Shown piece after piece: positions 27,205 to 36,849 of a DNA stretch of 64,000 nt (its first letter is position 1; each line of letters opens with the position of its first letter). Position numbers and translations under genes: made by a program. The notes below the pieces were generated by a model. The model was not told the origin of the DNA. It worked only from the letters and a program-made list of their open reading frames with translations, and did no database searches. The stretch is from Pontibacter aquaedesilientis (lineage in GTDB: Bacteria > Bacteroidota > Bacteroidia > Cytophagales > Hymenobacteraceae). Location: assembly GCF_014773225.1 (NCBI RefSeq), contig NZ_JACXAJ010000001.1:434001-498000 (forward strand), in the 5' to 3' direction.

Positions 27205-27702
27205 ATGTTTACAGATAATTTAATGGGCGCCCATGCTTTCGGTAAGCATTTTTCGGTAGGTGATCGTAACAGGAATGTCCTGCACGAAAGGTTATCGCTC
27301 AAATACGATAAAGAGGAAGAAACACTTTATATAAAATGGGAGGGGACAGTGAGTTCGGTCGAGCTCCGTCAGGGTTATGCTCACATCATGGACATGGTGT
27401 TCACTTACAGGCCTCAGAAATGGATTCTTGATCTGCAAAACCGTGTTTCCATCGAGAAAGATGATCAGCAATGGGTTTTTAAATACATATTCCCGGAGGT
27501 GCTACGGGCTGTTCGCAAAAGTGTGTTTATAGCCGTGATCATGCCAGTGTTCGCCTACAACAGCCTGGTGAGCGAGATTGACGGGGATGAGCTGATGGAT
27601 GGGGATAATTTTATGATCATCAACCATTTCCTCTTCAAGGAGGAGAGCCGCCGCTGGTTGCAGGAAATGACCCTGACCGACCTTAAAAACGCAGGAGCTT
27701 AA
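27205..27702 (+). CDS. STAS/SpoIIAA-like protein, paralogue 3
   Basis: The 165-residue product is the longest of the three local paralogues, with an extra N-terminal stretch of about 25 residues. Shared blocks are TLYIKWEG, KWILDLQNRVSI, QQWVFKYIFPEVL, FIAVIMPVFAYNSLVSE, and FMIINHFLFKEESRRWLQEM. Sequence identity among the three is low, so the duplication is old or selection loose. It is closed by a bidirectional terminator. A partner-switching or signalling role is only a fold-level guess. Confidence 0.6.
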   Translation: MFTDNLMGAHAFGKHFSVGDRNRNVLHERLSLKYDKEEETLYIKWEGTVSSVELRQGYAHIMDMVFTYRPQKWILDLQNRVSIEKDDQQWVFKYIFPEVLRAVRKSVFIAVIMPVFAYNSLVSEIDGDELMDGDNFMIINHFLFKEESRRWLQEMTLTDLKNAGA

Positions 27703-27722
27703 ACTGAAGGTATAGGTATAAA

Positions 27723-27768
27723 AATCCGGTATGGAATGGCTGAGCCTCCCATACCGGATTTTTTTATT
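27723..27768. terminator. Bidirectional intrinsic terminator
   Basis: AATCCGGTATGG pairs with CCATACCGGATT (27723-27734 with 27749-27760), with T-runs on both outer sides. It separates the convergent STAS-like and FKBP genes. Confidence 0.9.
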
Positions 27769-28368
27769 TTAATGAACCGAGATCAGTTCCACATCAAAAA
27801 TGAGGGCGGAGTTTGGACCGATCGCATCGCCGGCACCCTGTGAACCATAGGCCAGGTTGGCAGGTATAAAGAGTCTCCACTTAGCACCTTCTTTCATCAA
27901 CTGCAATGCCTCTGTCCAGCCAGCTATTACGCCGTTCACCGGGAAAGTGGCTGGCTGGCCGCGCTCATAGCTTGAGTCGAACACGGTGCCGTCAATCAAA
28001 GTGCCGTGATAGTGTGTCGTTACTTTATCGGAAGCAGAAGGTGACTTGCCTGATCCTTCCTGCAGCACCTGGTATTGTAGGCCGCTAGGCAATGTCTTTA
28101 CGCCATCCTTGTTTTTGTTCTCTGCCAGGAACGCCTCGCCAGCCTGCTGGTTTTCGGAACCCTTGGCACCTTGCTTTTGCTGCATTTCCTGCTGCAACGC
28201 CATCATGGCTTCCTGCACGTCTTGCTGCGACAGCGAAGAGGGCTGTCCTGCAATCACTTCTTTCAGACCTTTAACAAAAGATTCGGCCTCAATTTCTATA
28301 CCTTGCTTCTTCAGGTTGGCAGCCATATCGCGGCCAATAATATAGCTTATTTTTTCCTGTAGTGTCAT
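27769..28368 (-). CDS. FKBP-type peptidyl-prolyl isomerase
   Basis: The 199-residue protein has an FkpA/Mip-type N-terminal helical dimerisation domain (KISYIIGRDMAANLKKQGIEI to about residue 85). A C-terminal FKBP domain follows with LPSGLQYQVLQEGSG, VTTHYHGTLIDGTVFDSSYERGQ cut at the usual strands, VIAGWTEALQLMKEGAKWRLFIP and LAYG. The isomerase catalyses cis-trans isomerisation of Xaa-Pro bonds. There is no signal peptide, so unlike FkpA this copy is predicted to be cytoplasmic. Confidence 0.93.
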   Translation of the reverse strand: MTLQEKISYIIGRDMAANLKKQGIEIEAESFVKGLKEVIAGQPSSLSQQDVQEAMMALQQEMQQKQGAKGSENQQAGEAFLAENKNKDGVKTLPSGLQYQVLQEGSGKSPSASDKVTTHYHGTLIDGTVFDSSYERGQPATFPVNGVIAGWTEALQLMKEGAKWRLFIPANLAYGSQGAGDAIGPNSALIFDVELISVH

Positions 28369-28441
28369 GTAGTGGATTATATATTGATTGATCGTATAAA
28401 AGTACGGCTTCGGGGGGGATTAACCTAAATGCGGCTTGGTT

Positions 28442-28480
28442 TAAAAGAAAAAAGCAGACTGCCTGGTCCGCCTTTCTGCT
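28442..28480 (-). terminator. Terminator of the small membrane protein gene
   Basis: On the minus strand, AGCAGA...TCTGCT (28475-28480 with 28453-28458) is followed by TTTTTTCTTTT. This is a short stem with a good T-run. Confidence 0.6.
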
Positions 28481-28501
28481 AATAGGTAAACAGTCGCAGG
28501 T

Positions 28502-28633
28502 TTAAAGATACAAGTGGATATCCTCTTCTTTGAGGTCAATTTCGAGCTCATGGGGCGTCAGCCATCCCTTTACAAGATAGCCGAATGTAGTGCCGAGTAG
28601 AAGTAAAGATGAAATAGTAGTTATGCGCATCAT
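28502..28633 (-). CDS. 43-residue single-TM membrane protein
   Basis: This short frame reads MMRITTISSLLLLGTTFGYL and then VKGWLTPHELEIDLKEEDIHLYL. It has one N-terminal membrane helix, a Trp at the interface and an acidic tail. It resembles another short gene at 30828-30995 in layout (one helix plus acidic C-terminus). A T-rich terminator hairpin follows at 28442-28480. Function is unknown. Good codon use and the terminator support it as a real gene. Confidence 0.55.
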   Translation of the reverse strand: MMRITTISSLLLLGTTFGYLVKGWLTPHELEIDLKEEDIHLYL

Positions 28634-28843
28634 GATGTGGTAGCCTGAAGGGTTAAACTTGCTTTATAAAACGCTATATAACGGTGAAGGTTATGTCAAA
28701 AGTCATACTGGCTGACCATTGTTTCCTGATCAGGTATAGAGGGACTCTCTGCAGTAATTTTCAGGTAGTAGAACCGCTGTTTCCGGAGGCTGCGTCAGAA
28801 TTATTATAGCTCTTAATATTGGGTTTTGTCAAATTCTTTCGCA

Positions 28844-28851
28844 TACCTTTG
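28844..28851 (+). promoter_or_regulatory. Bacteroidota -7 element (TACCTTTG)
   Basis: TACCTTTG fits TAnnTTTG exactly, with a TTG 22 bases upstream (28819-28821). It lies 19 bases before the ATG at 28871. Confidence 0.55.
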
Positions 28852-28870
28852 CATTGTCAAATCTAACGGC

Positions 28871-29017
28871 ATGAGACCATTTGGTCATACTAAATCATTG
28901 TTGCTGGCATCTCCCTTTGCAGGGCTGATTTCGGCGTCCCACCACCTGGCACTTTGTGATCAGCTGAATGGGTATTGCCTGCATTTCTTTACCTCTCCCA
29001 AAGCCTTCAACAAGTAG
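28871..29017 (+). CDS. Putative 48-residue protein
   Basis: The frame starts MRPFGHTKSLLLASPFAGLI and continues with a His/Cys-containing stretch, SASHHLALCDQLNGYCLHFF. It sits right behind a consensus promoter and ends 99 bases before the glutamate-synthase-like gene, so it may be a leader gene of that transcript or its 5' untranslated region. No homologue is recognised. A start 15 codons earlier is open but would overlap the promoter. Confidence 0.3.
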   Translation: MRPFGHTKSLLLASPFAGLISASHHLALCDQLNGYCLHFFTSPKAFNK

Positions 29018-29116
29018 GCCGGGGCTGTTTGCCCTGGCGCTCATCGTTTAGGTGGCCACTCCGATAATGGCGTAACAATTCTAATTTCACATATTTCTTA
29101 TCATTGATAATTCATT

Positions 29117-30673
29117 ATGGCAAGTAAGGTCAGTGTGAGGCAGTCTATGGGCTATGCCTTTTTTGCAGCTTATTTGATTACCATGTTCTTCTCGGTGTTT
29201 GAGCGACCCTACCTGTGGCTGCTGGCGCTTATCGTGCCCCTGCACCTGCTATACCTGCGCAACATCCGGCAAGACAAGCATTCCATTCTCCGCAACTACC
29301 CGCTGGTAGGCTATCTGCGCTATTTCTTTGAGAGCATTCGCCCGGAGCTGCGGCAGTACTTCTTTGAGTCCGACCTCGATGGCAAGCCTTTTAGCCGGCG
29401 ACAGCGCTCCATAGTGTACCAGCGTGCCAAGAACGTGCGCGAAACGGTGCCTTTCGGGATGCAGGCCAACAGCCAGGAGCCGGGTTTTGAGTGGATCGCC
29501 CATACCATGTTCCCGGTGCATGTGCAGCAGAAGGACCTGCGGGTGACGGTGGGCAGCAGCCGTTGCCGGCAACCTTACAGTGCCAGCATCTACAACATCT
29601 CGGCCATGAGCTATGGCTCGCTGAGCAAAACTGCCGTGACAGCCCTGAGCGCAGGAGCAAAGTTGGGTGGTTTTGCGCACAACACGGGTGAGGGGGGCGT
29701 CAGTCCGTTTCATATAGCAGGCGGGGGCGACCTGATCTGGCAGGTTGGTACTGGGTATTTTGGTTGCCGCGACAAAGATGGCCATTTCTCTGAAAATCTG
29801 TTTCAGCAGCAGGTAGCGCACCCGAACATCAAAATGGTGGAGATTAAGCTCTCGCAGGGGGCCAAGCCGGGGCACGGAGGTATATTGCCGGCTGCCAAAA
29901 ACACTCCGGAGATTGCGGCCATACGCAAAGTCGAGCCTTATACCACGGTAGCTTCGCCGCCTGCGCACTCCGCCTTCAGCGATCAGTTCACCTTGCTGCT
30001 CTTCATCGACAAACTGCGTGTGCTGTCAGAAGGAAAGCCAATAGGTATAAAACTTTGTATTGGCAATAAGCAGGAGTTTGAGCGCCTTTGTCAGGAGATG
30101 AAACACAATCAGATCTTTCCTGACTTTATCACGATTGATGGGGCAGAGGGAGGTACCGGCGCGGCGCCGCTCGAGTTTACCGACAGCCTGGGTATGCCGC
30201 TTTACGACTCGCTTGCCTTCGTGCAGAACATGCTGCAAAAGTATGGGCTGCGTGACGAGATCAAGTTGATTGCCGCAGGTAAGATTATCACAGGGGTAGA
30301 TATTATCAAGGCGATCTCGCTGGGAGCCGATATCTGCTACAGTGCGCGGGGCATGATGTTCGCCCTCGGCTGCATTCAGGCATTGCAGTGTGACTCGGGA
30401 CGTTGCCCGGTAGGTATAGCCACCCAGGATCAGAACCTATACAAAGGGCTTCATGTGGCTGATAAGCGCGTTCGTGTGGCCAATTTCCATGGCAATACGA
30501 TCAAATCCACCATTGAAGTGATGGAGGCCTGCGGATTCGAATCGCTGGGGCAGATTACTCCTGATAAAATTTTCAGACGTGTGGAGCAGGGTAGAAATAA
30601 GAGCTTCCAAGAGCTGTATTTTCCAAAAAAGGCTGCACCCAGTCAAATCAGTAATAACTATGTTCTAAACTGA
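29117..30673 (+). CDS. FMN-binding glutamate synthase family protein
   Basis: The 518-residue protein has two N-terminal membrane helices (about residues 13-50). A glutamate-synthase central/FMN domain follows: SAMSYGSLSKTAVTALSAGAKLGGFAHNTGEGG, cut here to its hallmark YGSLS and NTGEGG, then KPGHGGILPAAKNTPEIAAIR, ITIDGAEGGTGAAPLEF and DSGRCPVGIATQ. It lacks the glutamine amidotransferase domain, so it is not a complete GltB. Related proteins are predicted FMN oxidoreductases anchored to the membrane; the substrate is unknown. Confidence 0.92.
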   Translation: MASKVSVRQSMGYAFFAAYLITMFFSVFERPYLWLLALIVPLHLLYLRNIRQDKHSILRNYPLVGYLRYFFESIRPELRQYFFESDLDGKPFSRRQRSIVYQRAKNVRETVPFGMQANSQEPGFEWIAHTMFPVHVQQKDLRVTVGSSRCRQPYSASIYNISAMSYGSLSKTAVTALSAGAKLGGFAHNTGEGGVSPFHIAGGGDLIWQVGTGYFGCRDKDGHFSENLFQQQVAHPNIKMVEIKLSQGAKPGHGGILPAAKNTPEIAAIRKVEPYTTVASPPAHSAFSDQFTLLLFIDKLRVLSEGKPIGIKLCIGNKQEFERLCQEMKHNQIFPDFITIDGAEGGTGAAPLEFTDSLGMPLYDSLAFVQNMLQKYGLRDEIKLIAAGKIITGVDIIKAISLGADICYSARGMMFALGCIQALQCDSGRCPVGIATQDQNLYKGLHVADKRVRVANFHGNTIKSTIEVMEACGFESLGQITPDKIFRRVEQGRNKSFQELYFPKKAAPSQISNNYVLN

Positions 30674-30750
30674 TATGGAAACTAAGAAAGTGACTTTCCT
30701 ACTGGAGGCATCCGGCAATTTTGCTGTCTGGTTTTAACTTCTAAAAACAG

Positions 30751-30800
30751 CAAAAGCCAGTTCGCTTCCTGCCAAGGTATAGCGAACTGGCTTTTGTGTT
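30751..30800. terminator. Bidirectional terminator with GGTATAG in its loop
   Basis: CAAAAGCCAGTTCGC pairs perfectly with GCGAACTGGCTTTTG, and T-rich flanks lie on both strands. The loop contains AAGGTATA. It separates the convergent flavoprotein and small membrane protein genes. Confidence 0.88.
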
Positions 30801-30827
30801 TCTGTAATGATTTATACCTGCGTCCCA

Positions 30828-30995
30828 TCAGGCATAGTCGCTGATATCTTCATCCCACAGGTCAAAATCTATTTCTTCTTCATCGATTTTGGTGCTCAGG
30901 TATACGTAGGCTGCTAAACCCAGGAACACCAGAGCAGAGCCAATCAGCATAAAGGGAAAATCGTCTTTCTTCTTAGTCTTCATAAACTCCATCAT
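30828..30995 (-). CDS. 55-residue single-TM membrane protein with acidic tail
   Basis: The short frame starts MMEFMKTKKKDDFPFMLIGS, has one membrane helix (FMLIGSALVFLGLAAYVYL) and ends in a strongly acidic tail (KIDEEEIDFDLWDEDISDYA). Positive residues before the helix and the acidic tail give a clear cytoplasm-in N-terminus orientation. Its layout is like the gene at 28502-28633. It sits between a bidirectional terminator and the icmF terminator, so it is its own unit. No family recognised. Confidence 0.55.
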   Translation of the reverse strand: MMEFMKTKKKDDFPFMLIGSALVFLGLAAYVYLSTKIDEEEIDFDLWDEDISDYA

Positions 30996-31054
30996 TTTAT
31001 GTTGCCTTATACCTTGCTATACCTGATTATGTTGTGAAGTAATTGATTGTCAAG

Positions 31055-31105
31055 TGGTATAAAAGCAAAGGCCGGACATTTGCCCGGCCTTTGCTTTTAA
31101 TAACG
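31055..31105. terminator. Intrinsic terminator after icmF
   Basis: AAAAGCAAAGGCCGG (31061-31075) pairs perfectly with CCGGCCTTTGCTTTT (31084-31098) around ACATTTGC. It ends icmF on the minus strand and could also work on the plus strand. Confidence 0.88.
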
Positions 31106-31135
31106 CTGGATGGTTCCGGCGTATTTTACTTATGC

Positions 31136-34100
31136 TTACATATTGCGACGGTACTGTCCGCCTACCTCAAACAGGGCATTGGTGATCTGGCCCAGTGAGC
31201 AGAATTTCACGGTTTCCATCATTTCCTCAAAAATGTTCCCGTTGTTGATCGCCACCTGCTGTATGCGCTTCAGCATTTCCTGTGATTGATCGGCATTGCG
31301 CTCATGAAGTCCTTGCAGCATTGAGATCTGGTACTGCTTCTCTTCTTCCGTGGCACGGATAACCTCTGTCGGCAACACAGTAGGGGAGCCGGTTGAAGAA
31401 AGGAAAGTGTTCACCCCAATGATCGGATACTCGCCGGTGTGCTTCAGCGTCTCATAGTAGAGACTTTCTTCCTGAATCTTGCCGCGCTGGTACATAGTTT
31501 CCATAGCACCCAATACGCCACCGCGTTCTGTGATGCGGTCGAACTCAGTCAGTACAGCTTCTTCCACCAGATCGGTCAATTCCTCAATAATGAAGGAGCC
31601 CTGCAGCGGATTCTCGTTTTTGGCAAGACCCAGCTCACGGTTGATGATCAGCTGAATCGCCATGGCGCGACGTACAGATGCCTCGGTTGGGGTCGTGATG
31701 GCCTCATCGTAAGCGTTGGTGTGCAGCGAGTTACAGTTGTCGTAAATGGCATAGAGTGCCTGCAGCGTGGTGCGGATGTCGTTGAAGTCGATCTCCTGCG
31801 CGTGCAGTGAGCGGCCGGACGTCTGGATGTGGTACTTCAGCATCTGCGAACGGGCATCTGCACCATACTTGTGCTTCATCGCTTTTGCCCAAATTCTGCG
31901 GGCCACACGACCGATCACGGCATACTCCGGATCGATGCCATTGGAGAAGAAGAAGCTTAAATTCGGTGCAAACTTATTGATGTCCATGCCGCGGCTCACG
32001 TAATACTCCACAAACGTAAATCCATTGGCCAGAGTGAAGGCCAGCTGCGAGATCGGGTTGGCACCTGCCTCGGCAATGTGGTAACCCGAAATAGACACCG
32101 AATAGAAATTACGCACGTTCTTGTCGATGAAGTAGGCTTGCACATCACCCATCAGACGCAGCGAAAACTCTGTGGAGAAGATACAGGTATTCTGCGCCTG
32201 ATCTTCTTTGAGGATGTCGGCCTGCACGGTACCGCGCACTGCAGCCAATGTGCGGGTTTTGATCGGCTCGTATACCTCCGCCGGCAACACCTGGTCACCG
32301 GTCACGCCGAGTAGCATCAAGCCTAGGCCGTCGTTGCCTTTCGGCAATTCGCCCTGGTATTGCGGACGTGCTATACCTTTCTCTTTATAAATAGCGTCAA
32401 TCTTCTGGTTGATCTCCTCTTCCAGTCCATTCTCTTTAATATAAAGCTCGCACTGCTGGTCGATGGCGGCATTCATAAAGAAGCCAGTCAGGATCGCAGC
32501 AGGACCGTTGATGGTCATGGAAACTGAAGTCATCGGGTCGGCCAGATTAAAGCCGGAGTAAAGCTTTTTGGCATCGTCCAGGCAGCAAATGCTCACGCCG
32601 GAGTTACCGATCTTACCGTAAATGTCCGGTCTGAAATCCGGGTCTTCGCCGTAAAGGGTTACCGAGTCAAAGGCCGTAGACAGGCGCTTGGCTGGCATGC
32701 CTAAACTTACGTAATGGAAGCGACGGTTCGTACGCTCCGGTCCGCCTTCACCGGCAAACATACGGGTTGGGTCTTCGCCTTCGCGCTTGAACGGGAACAC
32801 ACCCGCTGTGTAAGGGAACTCACCCGGCACGTTCTCCTGCAGGTTCCACTTCAGCAGATCACCCCACGCCTCGTAGCGCGGCGTAGAAACCTTCGGTATT
32901 TGCAGGTGCGATAGAGACTCCGTATGTGTTTTGATCTTCAGTTCTTTGTCGCGTACCTTAAAGATATAGAACTCATTCTTGTAGGCCTGAACCTTCTCTT
33001 TCCAGTTCTCCAAAATCTTCTTATTCTGCCCGTCCAGGCTCAGTTCCACCTCGGCATAAGCCTGCTCGAGTTGTTTTACCAGACGGTCCTTGTCCTCTAC
33101 CTCTATACCTTGCACCGCCTCAATCGACTTCTTGATGCCATAGAGTTTCTGGGCAACTTCCGCCTGGTCCTTCGTCCACTTATCGTAGTTACGGATGGTT
33201 TCGGATATCTCGGACAGGTAGCGGGTGCGGGCAGGAGGGATGATAAATACCTTCTCTGACATTTCCTTTGAAGTCTGCAGGTTAGAGTCGAATTCTATAC
33301 CTGTTTTCTCCGACAGCTTGGCCATCACGGCACGGTAGAGCTGGTTCATGCCTGGATCGTTGAACTGCGAAGCGATGGTACCGAAAACCGGTATCTCGTC
33401 GTCGTTCACGTCCCAGAGCTGGTGGTTACGCTTGTATTGTTTTTTCACGTCACGCAGGGCGTCGAGGGCACCGCGCTTATCAAATTTGTTGAGGGCAATT
33501 ACGTCGGCAAAGTCGAGCATATCGATCTTTTCAAGCTGCGTGGCGGCGCCGTACTCGGGCGTCATCACATACAAGCTCATATCCGAGTGCTCAATAATCT
33601 CCGTGTCAGACTGGCCTATACCTGAGGTTTCCAGGATGATCATGTCGAAATCGGCAGCCTTCACAATATCCACGGCGTCCTGCACATACTTGCTCAGGGC
33701 CAGGTTGCTTTGGCGGGTTGCCAACGAGCGCATATACACTCTTTCGTTAGAGATTGAGTTCATACGAATTCGGTCACCTAATAAGGCACCACCGGTTTTG
33801 CGTTTGGATGGGTCTACCGAAATAATGGCGATCTTCTTTTTAGGGAAGTCTATCAGGAAACGACGTACCAACTCATCTACCAACGACGACTTTCCGGCAC
33901 CGCCTGTACCAGTTATACCTAACACAGGCGTTTTCACTTCTTTCGCCTGCTCTCTTACCTCGTTCAGGATGCTGCGGGCTTCTTCCGGGTAGTTTTCCGC
34001 TGCGGAGATCAGGCGAGCAATGGCCTTCGGATCCTTGTCACGCAGGTGCATTGCTTCGCCATTCAGGTCCTTACCTGTCGGGAAGTCACACTTCTCCAGC

Positions 34101-34522
34101 ATGTCGTTGATCATACCTTGCAAACCCATGGCGCGGCCATCGTCAGGAGAGTAGATGCGGGAAATGCCATATTCGTGCAGTTCCTCGATCTCAGTCGGAA
34201 GGATAACGCCGCCGCCGCCGCCGAAAATGCGGATATGGCCGCACCCGCGCTCGTTAAGCAGGTCAAACATATATTTGAAATACTCAAGATGCCCGCCCTG
34301 GTAAGAGGTAATGGCAATGGCCTGCGCATCTTCCTGCACGGCGCAATCCACGATCTCCTGCACCGAGCGGTTGTGACCCAGGTGGATCACCTCGGCCCCG
34401 GACGCCTGAATGATGCGGCGCATGATGTTGATGGAGGCATCGTGCCCGTCGAACAGGGATGCAGCCGTTACGATACGGATATGGTTGACCGGCTTATATG
34501 GTTCTACTTTAGTAAGTTGCAT
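31136..34522 (-). CDS. icmF: Fused isobutyryl-CoA mutase (IcmF)
   Basis: This 1128-residue enzyme is a B12-dependent acyl-CoA mutase fused to its own G-protein chaperone. Domain order is typical for IcmF. The cobalamin-binding domain comes first ([13 protein letters not shown], with His27 as the likely lower ligand). The MeaB-like GTPase follows, with P-loop GTGGAGKSS at 205-213. The large TIM-barrel mutase domain comes last ([21 protein letters not shown], then [20 protein letters not shown]). It interconverts isobutyryl-CoA and n-butyryl-CoA in branched-chain and fatty acid metabolism. Fusion order and the [14 protein letters not shown] segment separate it from methylmalonyl-CoA mutase. Monocistronic. 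Confidence 0.95.
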   Translation of the reverse strand: MQLTKVEPYKPVNHIRIVTAASLFDGHDASINIMRRIIQASGAEVIHLGHNRSVQEIVDCAVQEDAQAIAITSYQGGHLEYFKYMFDLLNERGCGHIRIFGGGGGVILPTEIEELHEYGISRIYSPDDGRAMGLQGMINDMLEKCDFPTGKDLNGEAMHLRDKDPKAIARLISAAENYPEEARSILNEVREQAKEVKTPVLGITGTGGAGKSSLVDELVRRFLIDFPKKKIAIISVDPSKRKTGGALLGDRIRMNSISNERVYMRSLATRQSNLALSKYVQDAVDIVKAADFDMIILETSGIGQSDTEIIEHSDMSLYVMTPEYGAATQLEKIDMLDFADVIALNKFDKRGALDALRDVKKQYKRNHQLWDVNDDEIPVFGTIASQFNDPGMNQLYRAVMAKLSEKTGIEFDSNLQTSKEMSEKVFIIPPARTRYLSEISETIRNYDKWTKDQAEVAQKLYGIKKSIEAVQGIEVEDKDRLVKQLEQAYAEVELSLDGQNKKILENWKEKVQAYKNEFYIFKVRDKELKIKTHTESLSHLQIPKVSTPRYEAWGDLLKWNLQENVPGEFPYTAGVFPFKREGEDPTRMFAGEGGPERTNRRFHYVSLGMPAKRLSTAFDSVTLYGEDPDFRPDIYGKIGNSGVSICCLDDAKKLYSGFNLADPMTSVSMTINGPAAILTGFFMNAAIDQQCELYIKENGLEEEINQKIDAIYKEKGIARPQYQGELPKGNDGLGLMLLGVTGDQVLPAEVYEPIKTRTLAAVRGTVQADILKEDQAQNTCIFSTEFSLRLMGDVQAYFIDKNVRNFYSVSISGYHIAEAGANPISQLAFTLANGFTFVEYYVSRGMDINKFAPNLSFFFSNGIDPEYAVIGRVARRIWAKAMKHKYGADARSQMLKYHIQTSGRSLHAQEIDFNDIRTTLQALYAIYDNCNSLHTNAYDEAITTPTEASVRRAMAIQLIINRELGLAKNENPLQGSFIIEELTDLVEEAVLTEFDRITERGGVLGAMETMYQRGKIQEESLYYETLKHTGEYPIIGVNTFLSSTGSPTVLPTEVIRATEEEKQYQISMLQGLHERNADQSQEMLKRIQQVAINNGNIFEEMMETVKFCSLGQITNALFEVGGQYRRNM

Positions 34523-34884
34523 AATTTACTAACAAGGATTTTTTCAAATTTGATGCGAATATAGTCAATTTTGATCAGGATTTACAGGATTAAAGGATTG
34601 ACAGGATTGCCTTTAGGGGTAAATTATATTAAATATAATAGGTGTTTCTTGAGCTTTTGCAGTAAACAGCCTGCTCCAACGACTTCACAGCCTGCACAGT
34701 TCCTGTGAGCCCTGTGGGAATAGCATTTGCTTCATTACAACCAAAACAATCCTAAGTCTAGAAGATACTATGATTTGTACATAGAGAAAGCTTTGAGGGC
34801 AAACTTCTAATCCTATAAATCCTAATTCAGACAATTTATCCTGTATTTTATCGGCTGAGAGCAGCAACAAAGCCACATTCTTCT
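34523..34884. other. Intergenic region with an AGGATT repeat tract
   Basis: The region between divergent icmF and lepA carries an AGGATT repeat tract near its left end and is otherwise AT-rich. A 129-codon minus-strand frame overlapping lepA was judged spurious. Confidence 0.4.
34572..34609. repeat. Dispersed AGGATT repeat tract, copy 1
   Basis: GATCAGGATTTACAGGATT is followed by AAAGGATTGACAGGATTGC. AGGATT recurs every 7-12 bases. Similar tracts occur at 37734-37780 and, in the other orientation, at 47031-47077. Confidence 0.5.
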
Positions 34885-34892
34885 TAACTTTG
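34885..34892 (+). promoter_or_regulatory. Bacteroidota -7 element of lepA (TAACTTTG)
   Basis: TAACTTTG fits TAnnTTTG exactly and lies 18 bases before the lepA ATG. No clear -33 TTG is seen at normal spacing. Confidence 0.5.
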
Positions 34893-34910
34893 TTTTTCGT
34901 ATAGATATTT

Positions 34911-36695
34911 ATGAAGAACATTCGCAATTTCTGCATCATTGCCCACATCGACCATGGGAAGAGTACCCTGGCTGACCGTCTGCTGGAATTTACATCGACA
35001 GTGGCGGAGCGTGAGATGCAAAACCAACTATTAGATAACATGGACCTGGAGCGTGAGCGCGGCATCACCATCAAGAGCCACGCTATCCAGATGAATTATC
35101 GTTATAAGGGTGAGGACTACGTGCTTAACCTGATCGACACGCCTGGCCACGTAGACTTTTCTTACGAAGTTTCGCGCTCCATCGCTGCCTGTGAGGGTGC
35201 TTTGCTGATCGTGGACTCCTCTCAGGGTATAGAAGCGCAGACTATCTCGAACCTATACCTGGCCATCGGCTCTGACCTGGAGATCATCCCGGTTCTCAAC
35301 AAGATTGACCTGCCGCACGCCATGCCAGAAGAGGTTTCTGACCAGATCATCGACCTGATCGGCTGCGACAAAGAGGACATTATTCATGCATCGGGTAAGG
35401 CAGGTATAGGTATAGAAGAAATTCTAAACGCTATCTGTGACCGTGTGCCTGCCCCAAAAGGCGACCCTGCCGCTCCGCTGCAGGCTTTGATCTTTGACTC
35501 CGTTTTTAATTCTTACAGAGGTATAGAGGTATACTTCAGAATCTACAACGGTACCCTGAAAAAAGGGGAGAAGGTGAAGTTCATCAACACCGGCAAGACC
35601 TACGAGGCTGATGAAATCGGGGTGCTCAAGCTAAACCAGGAGCCTCGCACAGAGATGGCTGCTGGTAATGTGGGCTACCTCATCTCAGGTATAAAGAATG
35701 CAAAAGAAGTAAAGGTAGGTGATACGATCACCCATGTGGATCGTCCGGCGGTAGGTATTCAAGGCTTTGAGGATGTGAAACCGATGGTATTCGCCGGTAT
35801 ATACCCGGTTGAGACGAGTGAGTACGAAGAACTTCGCAATTCCATGGAGAAGCTGCAGTTGAATGATGCTTCACTTGTTTGGGAGCCGGAGACATCAGCT
35901 GCCCTTGGCTTTGGTTTCCGTTGCGGCTTCCTGGGTATGCTGCACATGGAGATCGTGCAGGAGCGACTGGAGCGTGAATTCGACATGACGGTGATCACAA
36001 CGGTTCCGTCAGTGCAGTTCCACGTTCATACTACAAAAGGCCAGTTACTGAAAGTAAGCGCTCCTTCCGAAATGCCGGAGCCAAATTATATCGACCATAT
36101 CGAAGAGCCGTTTATAAAGGCGCAAATCATTTCAAAGTCTGAGTTTGTCGGCCCGATCATCACGCTGTGTATGGAAAAGCGGGGTATTCTGAAAAACCAG
36201 ACGTACCTGACCAGCGACCGTGTAGAACTTTCCTTCGAAATGCCACTGGCCGAGATCGTATTCGACTTTTTCGATAAACTGAAGACCATTTCCCGCGGCT
36301 ATGCTTCGCTTGACTACGAACTGATCGGTTTCCGTCAGTCGAACATGGTGAAGCTAGACGTGATGCTTAATGCTGAACCTGTCGATGCCCTGTCTGCGAT
36401 CGTGCACCGTGACAAGGCCTACGAGTGGGGCAAGCGCCTGTGCGAGAAGCTACGTGAGCTGTTGCCGCGTCAGATGTTCGAGATCGCCATTCAGGCGGCC
36501 ATCGGTCAGAAGATCATCGCCCGCGAAACGGTAAAGGCTATGCGGAAAAACGTACTGGCCAAGTGCTACGGCGGTGACATCTCCCGTAAACGCAAGCTCC
36601 TCGAAAAACAGAAGAAAGGAAAGAAACGCATGCGCCAGGTAGGAAATGTGGAAATCCCGCAAGAAGCCTTCTTAGCCGTGCTCAAACTCGACTAA
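34911..36695 (+). CDS. lepA: Elongation factor 4 (back-translocating GTPase)
   Basis: The 594-residue length is normal for LepA. The translational GTPase motifs are intact: G1 [10 protein letters not shown]2 [11 protein letters not shown]3 DTPGHVDF, G4 NKIDLP. Domain II, the two EF-G-like domains, and the LepA-specific C-terminal domain follow ([41 protein letters not shown]). It acts on ribosomes during initiation or stalled elongation and associates with the membrane under some conditions. No Shine-Dalgarno precedes the start, in line with the rest of the window. A terminator follows directly. Confidence 0.98.
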   Translation: MKNIRNFCIIAHIDHGKSTLADRLLEFTSTVAEREMQNQLLDNMDLERERGITIKSHAIQMNYRYKGEDYVLNLIDTPGHVDFSYEVSRSIAACEGALLIVDSSQGIEAQTISNLYLAIGSDLEIIPVLNKIDLPHAMPEEVSDQIIDLIGCDKEDIIHASGKAGIGIEEILNAICDRVPAPKGDPAAPLQALIFDSVFNSYRGIEVYFRIYNGTLKKGEKVKFINTGKTYEADEIGVLKLNQEPRTEMAAGNVGYLISGIKNAKEVKVGDTITHVDRPAVGIQGFEDVKPMVFAGIYPVETSEYEELRNSMEKLQLNDASLVWEPETSAALGFGFRCGFLGMLHMEIVQERLEREFDMTVITTVPSVQFHVHTTKGQLLKVSAPSEMPEPNYIDHIEEPFIKAQIISKSEFVGPIITLCMEKRGILKNQTYLTSDRVELSFEMPLAEIVFDFFDKLKTISRGYASLDYELIGFRQSNMVKLDVMLNAEPVDALSAIVHRDKAYEWGKRLCEKLRELLPRQMFEIAIQAAIGQKIIARETVKAMRKNVLAKCYGGDISRKRKLLEKQKKGKKRMRQVGNVEIPQEAFLAVLKLD

Positions 36696-36698
36696 TAA

Positions 36699-36741
36699 CA
36701 AGCCCCGACGTGCCCCTGCGCGTTGGGGCTTGTCGCTTTTA
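36699..36741 (+). terminator. Terminator of lepA
   Basis: CAAGCCCC...GGGGCTTG (36699-36706 with 36725-36732), with inner pairs, is followed by a T-rich stretch. It sits immediately after the stop codon. Confidence 0.8.
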
Positions 36742-36849
36742 TTGCTTGCACAAAAAACTTTGGTATCCTAAACATCTCGGTTTGTCCTAATTCAAAAAGT
36801 TTTGTGTCAAGAAAATTCAGAACTCATAACTATTAACTCATAATTCGAA

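Noticed and set aside
34685..35074. 129-codon minus-strand frame overlapping lepA
   Set aside because: More than a third of it is antisense to the well-supported lepA start, and the composition is poor.
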